In this document: positions 61,485 through 64,000 of the stretch, piece by piece | Position numbering within the stretch: position 1 is the first letter of the stretch | How the letters are laid out: each line of letters starts with the position of its first letter | Assembly: GCF_001274635.1 (NCBI RefSeq) | Contig: NZ_LBGV01000001.1 | Location: forward strand, 620,001-684,000 | DNA: 64,000 nucleotides | Origin: Persicobacter sp. CCB-QB2 | GTDB lineage: Bacteria > Bacteroidota > Bacteroidia > Cytophagales > Cyclobacteriaceae | Direction of reading: 5' to 3' | Translations under genes and position numbers: made by a program | The notes under the pieces: model-generated | The model's database searches: none | Seen by the model: the letters and a program-made list of their open reading frames with translations, nothing else | What the model was told of the DNA's origin: nothing

Positions 61485-64000
61485 TCAGGCGGTTACTTTT
61501 TCCTCTATACCTCTGAGATCAACAGGGACCACGCGGGACACCCCCTGCTCCAGCATCGTCACGCCATACATGATGTCTGTGGAGGCCATGGTGCGCTTGT
61601 TGTGGGTGACAATGATAAACTGCGACTCATTGGAGAAGGTGCGGATGATATTGTTGAATTTGTCAATATTGGCATCATCCAAAGGTGCGTCCACCTCATC
61701 AAAAATACAGAAGGGTGCTGGCTTGAGCAGATAAATGGCAAATAGCAGAGAGGTGGCTGTCAGGGTTTTTTCCCCTCCGGAAAGCTGGCTAATGGATAAT
61801 GGTCGCTTCCCTTTCGGTTTGGCGATAATATCGATTTTTGATTCCAGTGGGTTTTCAGGATCTGATAGCGTTAGATCGCAGTCATCCTCTTCGGTGAACA
61901 GCGAGCGGAAAACACGGATGAAATTAGTCTTGATTTTCCCAAAAGCCTCCATAAAGTTCTCCCGGGCGGTCTCATCAATCTGACTGATGGTGTCCATCAA
62001 ATCATTTTTGGCTTCATATAAATCTTCCTTCTGTTGATTGATGAAAGTATAGCGCTCCTGAATTTCATTATAGGCTTCCACCGCCAGTGGATTAATCGGT
62101 CCAATGCGGTCCAGCTTGCTTTTAGTTTCCTTCACCCATTGTTTCAGCTGCTCCACAGCGTGGGGGATCTGCTCCGGATCGGTGTTTTCCAGCAATTCTT
62201 CCAGATCCACCTCAAATTCTACCTTCAACCGCTCCTGAGTAGATTGCATGCCCAGTTTGGCTTCATTGAGGGCCTGTGAATATTTCATCACCAATTCATC
62301 GGTCACCTCTTTTTCCCGAAGATATTGCTTAGCTTCTTTCTCTGCGCTGTCAATCGCGGTGCGGTGAAGGCCGTATTTCTTTTCCGTATCTTCCACTACG
62401 CGTTCCAATTGTTCCCGCTCCGCATACAGGCGCATCAGTTCTTCATCCTTTTCCACCTGGTGGTTTTGCAGGTTGGCCTGTTCCTCCTGTAATTCTGCTA
62501 ATTCATCTTCGGCCTGCTGGCTTTGATCCTGAATGAGCTTTTGGTGTTTTTGCTGCAGATCATATTGCTGTTCCGCGGATTGCAGGGCATTTTCCTGTCG
62601 GTGAAAATTCAGGTTGACTTCATTGAATTGTGCTAAAACCAGCTCGAATTCTTCCTTTTGAACATCCACCTGTTCTTTGAGTATTTCTCCCTGTTCCACC
62701 AATCCTTCAATCTCTGCAGAAAGCCGCTCTTTTTGAGGGCTGAGAGACTGAATTTCTTCTTCCAGTGTACTGAGTTGATCCCCCAGCGCTTCCTGGTTAT
62801 ATTCACTTTGCTGAATGACCTGATGTACCTGTTCGAATTTGGTTCGGGCAACGGCTTGTTCCTGTTTTAAAATAGCGACTTCTGCTTTTAATCGATCTAT
62901 TTGTTCCTTTTCAGACTCCGCCTTTAGGGAGGCGATTTTCTTCAGGCATTCCTCCAGCGCTATTTCTTCTCCTTTTAATTTTTCCTCTAGCTGAAGCACC
63001 ACAGATTTTAGCTTTTCTACTTGTCGGGCAGTGCCTAGGCCATGTTGGTCCGCATTGACCGATCCTCCGCCAATGGAAAACTTTTTCTGAATAATACTGC
63101 CATCATTGTTGACAAATATGCCATTGGCATTTGGTGGGATAGCCTTTTCATGCTCCACAAAATATACCCGATGGAGTAATAAGCTTAGAAGAGGGTGGTA
63201 TTCCGCCGCACTTTCCATTACTTCCATGGCGGCTGTAAGTCCGCTGATATGGGGTGTCTCCGAGATTTTATTAATCTGGTCCAATAAGAAAAAATGCGCT
63301 TTCCCTTTTTGATCTTCCTTCAACCTGCGAATAGCCGCTTTGGCTTCCTGAACCGTAGGAACAATGAAATAGTTCATAAAGGGTTCCAGGAAGGTGGTTA
63401 ATGCCGCACGAAATCGATCGGGGGCATCCACAATTTCAGAAAGCAGGGGCGCCGCTTTGCCTTCCCATTCCTGATGGTTTCGAATATGTTGCAGGGCCTC
63501 AGGATAGCCCTCCAGATTCTCCATCAGTGATTTTTTCAGCTGAAACTCATTTTCTTTGGCATCCAGAATTCGGGAAGATTTTCGGATTTGTTCTTTGAGT
63601 TCATCAGCAAGATGTTCCTGTTCCTGAATGTTTTCCTGAAGCTCCAGTTCCGACCTTTCCAATCCTTCCAGGACGCCTGCCTTATCGGCAAACTCTTCAT
63701 TCAGATCATTCAGTTTATCCTCAAAAATGCTGAGGTCTCGTTGCTGATTTTGCTTTTCTGCCAGCCCTTTTTCCATTTCCATTTTTAGCGCAGAACGCTG
63801 AACGCTGGCGATTTCCAGGTCTTTCTGGCTTTGGAAAAGGGACTGCTGGGCGCTTTTTTCACGGCTGATCACAGACTCCAGCTGGTTTTGCGATAAATCC
63901 AGTTGCTGGCGGGCCTGTTCTTTTTGGCTTTCCAGCTGATTTTTTTGCGCTTCTACTTCCAGCAACATGCGCTCAGCTGAGGTCATGGTTTGCGTGGCGG
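61485..64000 (-). CDS. smc: Chromosome segregation protein SMC, C-terminal part
   Basis: The frame is open to the window edge, so about 838 of the usual 1180 or so residues are present; the N-terminal head with Walker A is outside. Long coiled coil, then the hinge (EGKAAPLLSEIVDAPDRFRAALTTFLEPFMNYFIV; GKAHFFLLDQI; GGGSVNADQHGLGTARQ), a second coiled coil, and the C-terminal head with signature LSISQLSGGEKTLTATSLLFA and Walker B PFCIFDEVDAPLDDANIDKF, then FIIVTHNKRTM. SMC folds and separates chromosomes with the ScpA/B proteins. The ATG at 63986 is internal. Confidence 0.96.
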   Translation of the reverse strand, partial: ATQTMTSAERMLLEVEAQKNQLESQKEQARQQLDLSQNQLESVISREKSAQQSLFQSQKDLEIASVQRSALKMEMEKGLAEKQNQQRDLSIFEDKLNDLNEEFADKAGVLEGLERSELELQENIQEQEHLADELKEQIRKSSRILDAKENEFQLKKSLMENLEGYPEALQHIRNHQEWEGKAAPLLSEIVDAPDRFRAALTTFLEPFMNYFIVPTVQEAKAAIRRLKEDQKGKAHFFLLDQINKISETPHISGLTAAMEVMESAAEYHPLLSLLLHRVYFVEHEKAIPPNANGIFVNNDGSIIQKKFSIGGGSVNADQHGLGTARQVEKLKSVVLQLEEKLKGEEIALEECLKKIASLKAESEKEQIDRLKAEVAILKQEQAVARTKFEQVHQVIQQSEYNQEALGDQLSTLEEEIQSLSPQKERLSAEIEGLVEQGEILKEQVDVQKEEFELVLAQFNEVNLNFHRQENALQSAEQQYDLQQKHQKLIQDQSQQAEDELAELQEEQANLQNHQVEKDEELMRLYAEREQLERVVEDTEKKYGLHRTAIDSAEKEAKQYLREKEVTDELVMKYSQALNEAKLGMQSTQERLKVEFEVDLEELLENTDPEQIPHAVEQLKQWVKETKSKLDRIGPINPLAVEAYNEIQERYTFINQQKEDLYEAKNDLMDTISQIDETARENFMEAFGKIKTNFIRVFRSLFTEEDDCDLTLSDPENPLESKIDIIAKPKGKRPLSISQLSGGEKTLTATSLLFAIYLLKPAPFCIFDEVDAPLDDANIDKFNNIIRTFSNESQFIIVTHNKRTMASTDIMYGVTMLEQGVSRVVPVDLRGIEEKVTA

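Noticed and set aside
1-64000. tRNA and rRNA genes
   Set aside because: I looked through the gene-free stretches for cloverleaf patterns and conserved T-loop sequence and saw none; a covariance search would be needed to exclude them.

Overview
The window looks like chromosome of a member of the Bacteroidota, most likely the class Cytophagia (order Cytophagales); I cannot name the genus. The evidence is a SusC/SusD/SusE-type starch locus, a type IX secretion C-terminal domain on an extracellular amylase, a complete Bat (aerotolerance) operon, lipoproteins with short signal peptides ending at Cys, genes without clear Shine-Dalgarno sites, and promoters of the Bacteroidota type (TTTG, about 18-21 bases, TAnnTTTG).

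Layout. 1-500 holds a YkgJ-type cysteine-cluster protein. 740-23312 is a starch/maltose utilisation region: susC-susD-susE-like genes, a secreted GH13 amylase with a T9SS tail, class II fructose-bisphosphate aldolase, two lipoprotein GH13 enzymes, an MFS maltose transporter, beta-phosphoglucomutase, a GH65 maltose phosphorylase, a LacI-family regulator and a ROK glucokinase. Together these bind starch, cut it outside and in the periplasm, import maltose, and convert it by phosphorolysis to glucose and beta-glucose-1-phosphate and then to glucose-6-phosphate. Three or four copies of a CAAnCGTTT operator-like motif sit at a constant distance upstream of candidate promoters and suggest one LacI regulon. 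23368-35858 holds housekeeping and unknown genes: topoisomerase IV (parE, parC), a GT39-type glycosyltransferase, a REP-associated transposase with its palindromes, trmH, a Bax-like glucosaminidase and a GNAT acetyltransferase. 36102-38631 is an IS1595-family element that appears to be interrupted near its left end by an IS3-family element. 38697-45158 is the moxR-DUF58-DUF4381-batA-batB/C-batD operon. 45406-55695 is mixed: CAAX protease, an ABC exporter-like protein with a degenerate ATPase domain, a P-loop protein, a GH144-like lipoprotein, a sulfide:quinone reductase-like flavoprotein, a type II NADH dehydrogenase and an unknown secreted protein. 56144-59048 is a split proton-translocating transhydrogenase (pntAA-pntAB-pntB), followed by a PD40-repeat protein and the C-terminal part of smc running off the right edge.

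Two things stand out. First, eight copies (about 200-230 bp each) of an intergenic repeat with terminal inverted repeats of the form TTAAnCCGAATTATTCA are spread over the window in both orientations; several start at or within the stop codon of the neighbouring gene. I did not recognise this family; it looks like a MITE. Second, four genes (susC, parE, a P-loop protein and a secreted protein) are each broken by the apparent loss of exactly one base in a homopolymer run. Since parE should be essential, base-calling error in the assembly is the simplest explanation. I saw no tRNA, rRNA or CRISPR array. All family calls are from reading the sequence, with no database search.
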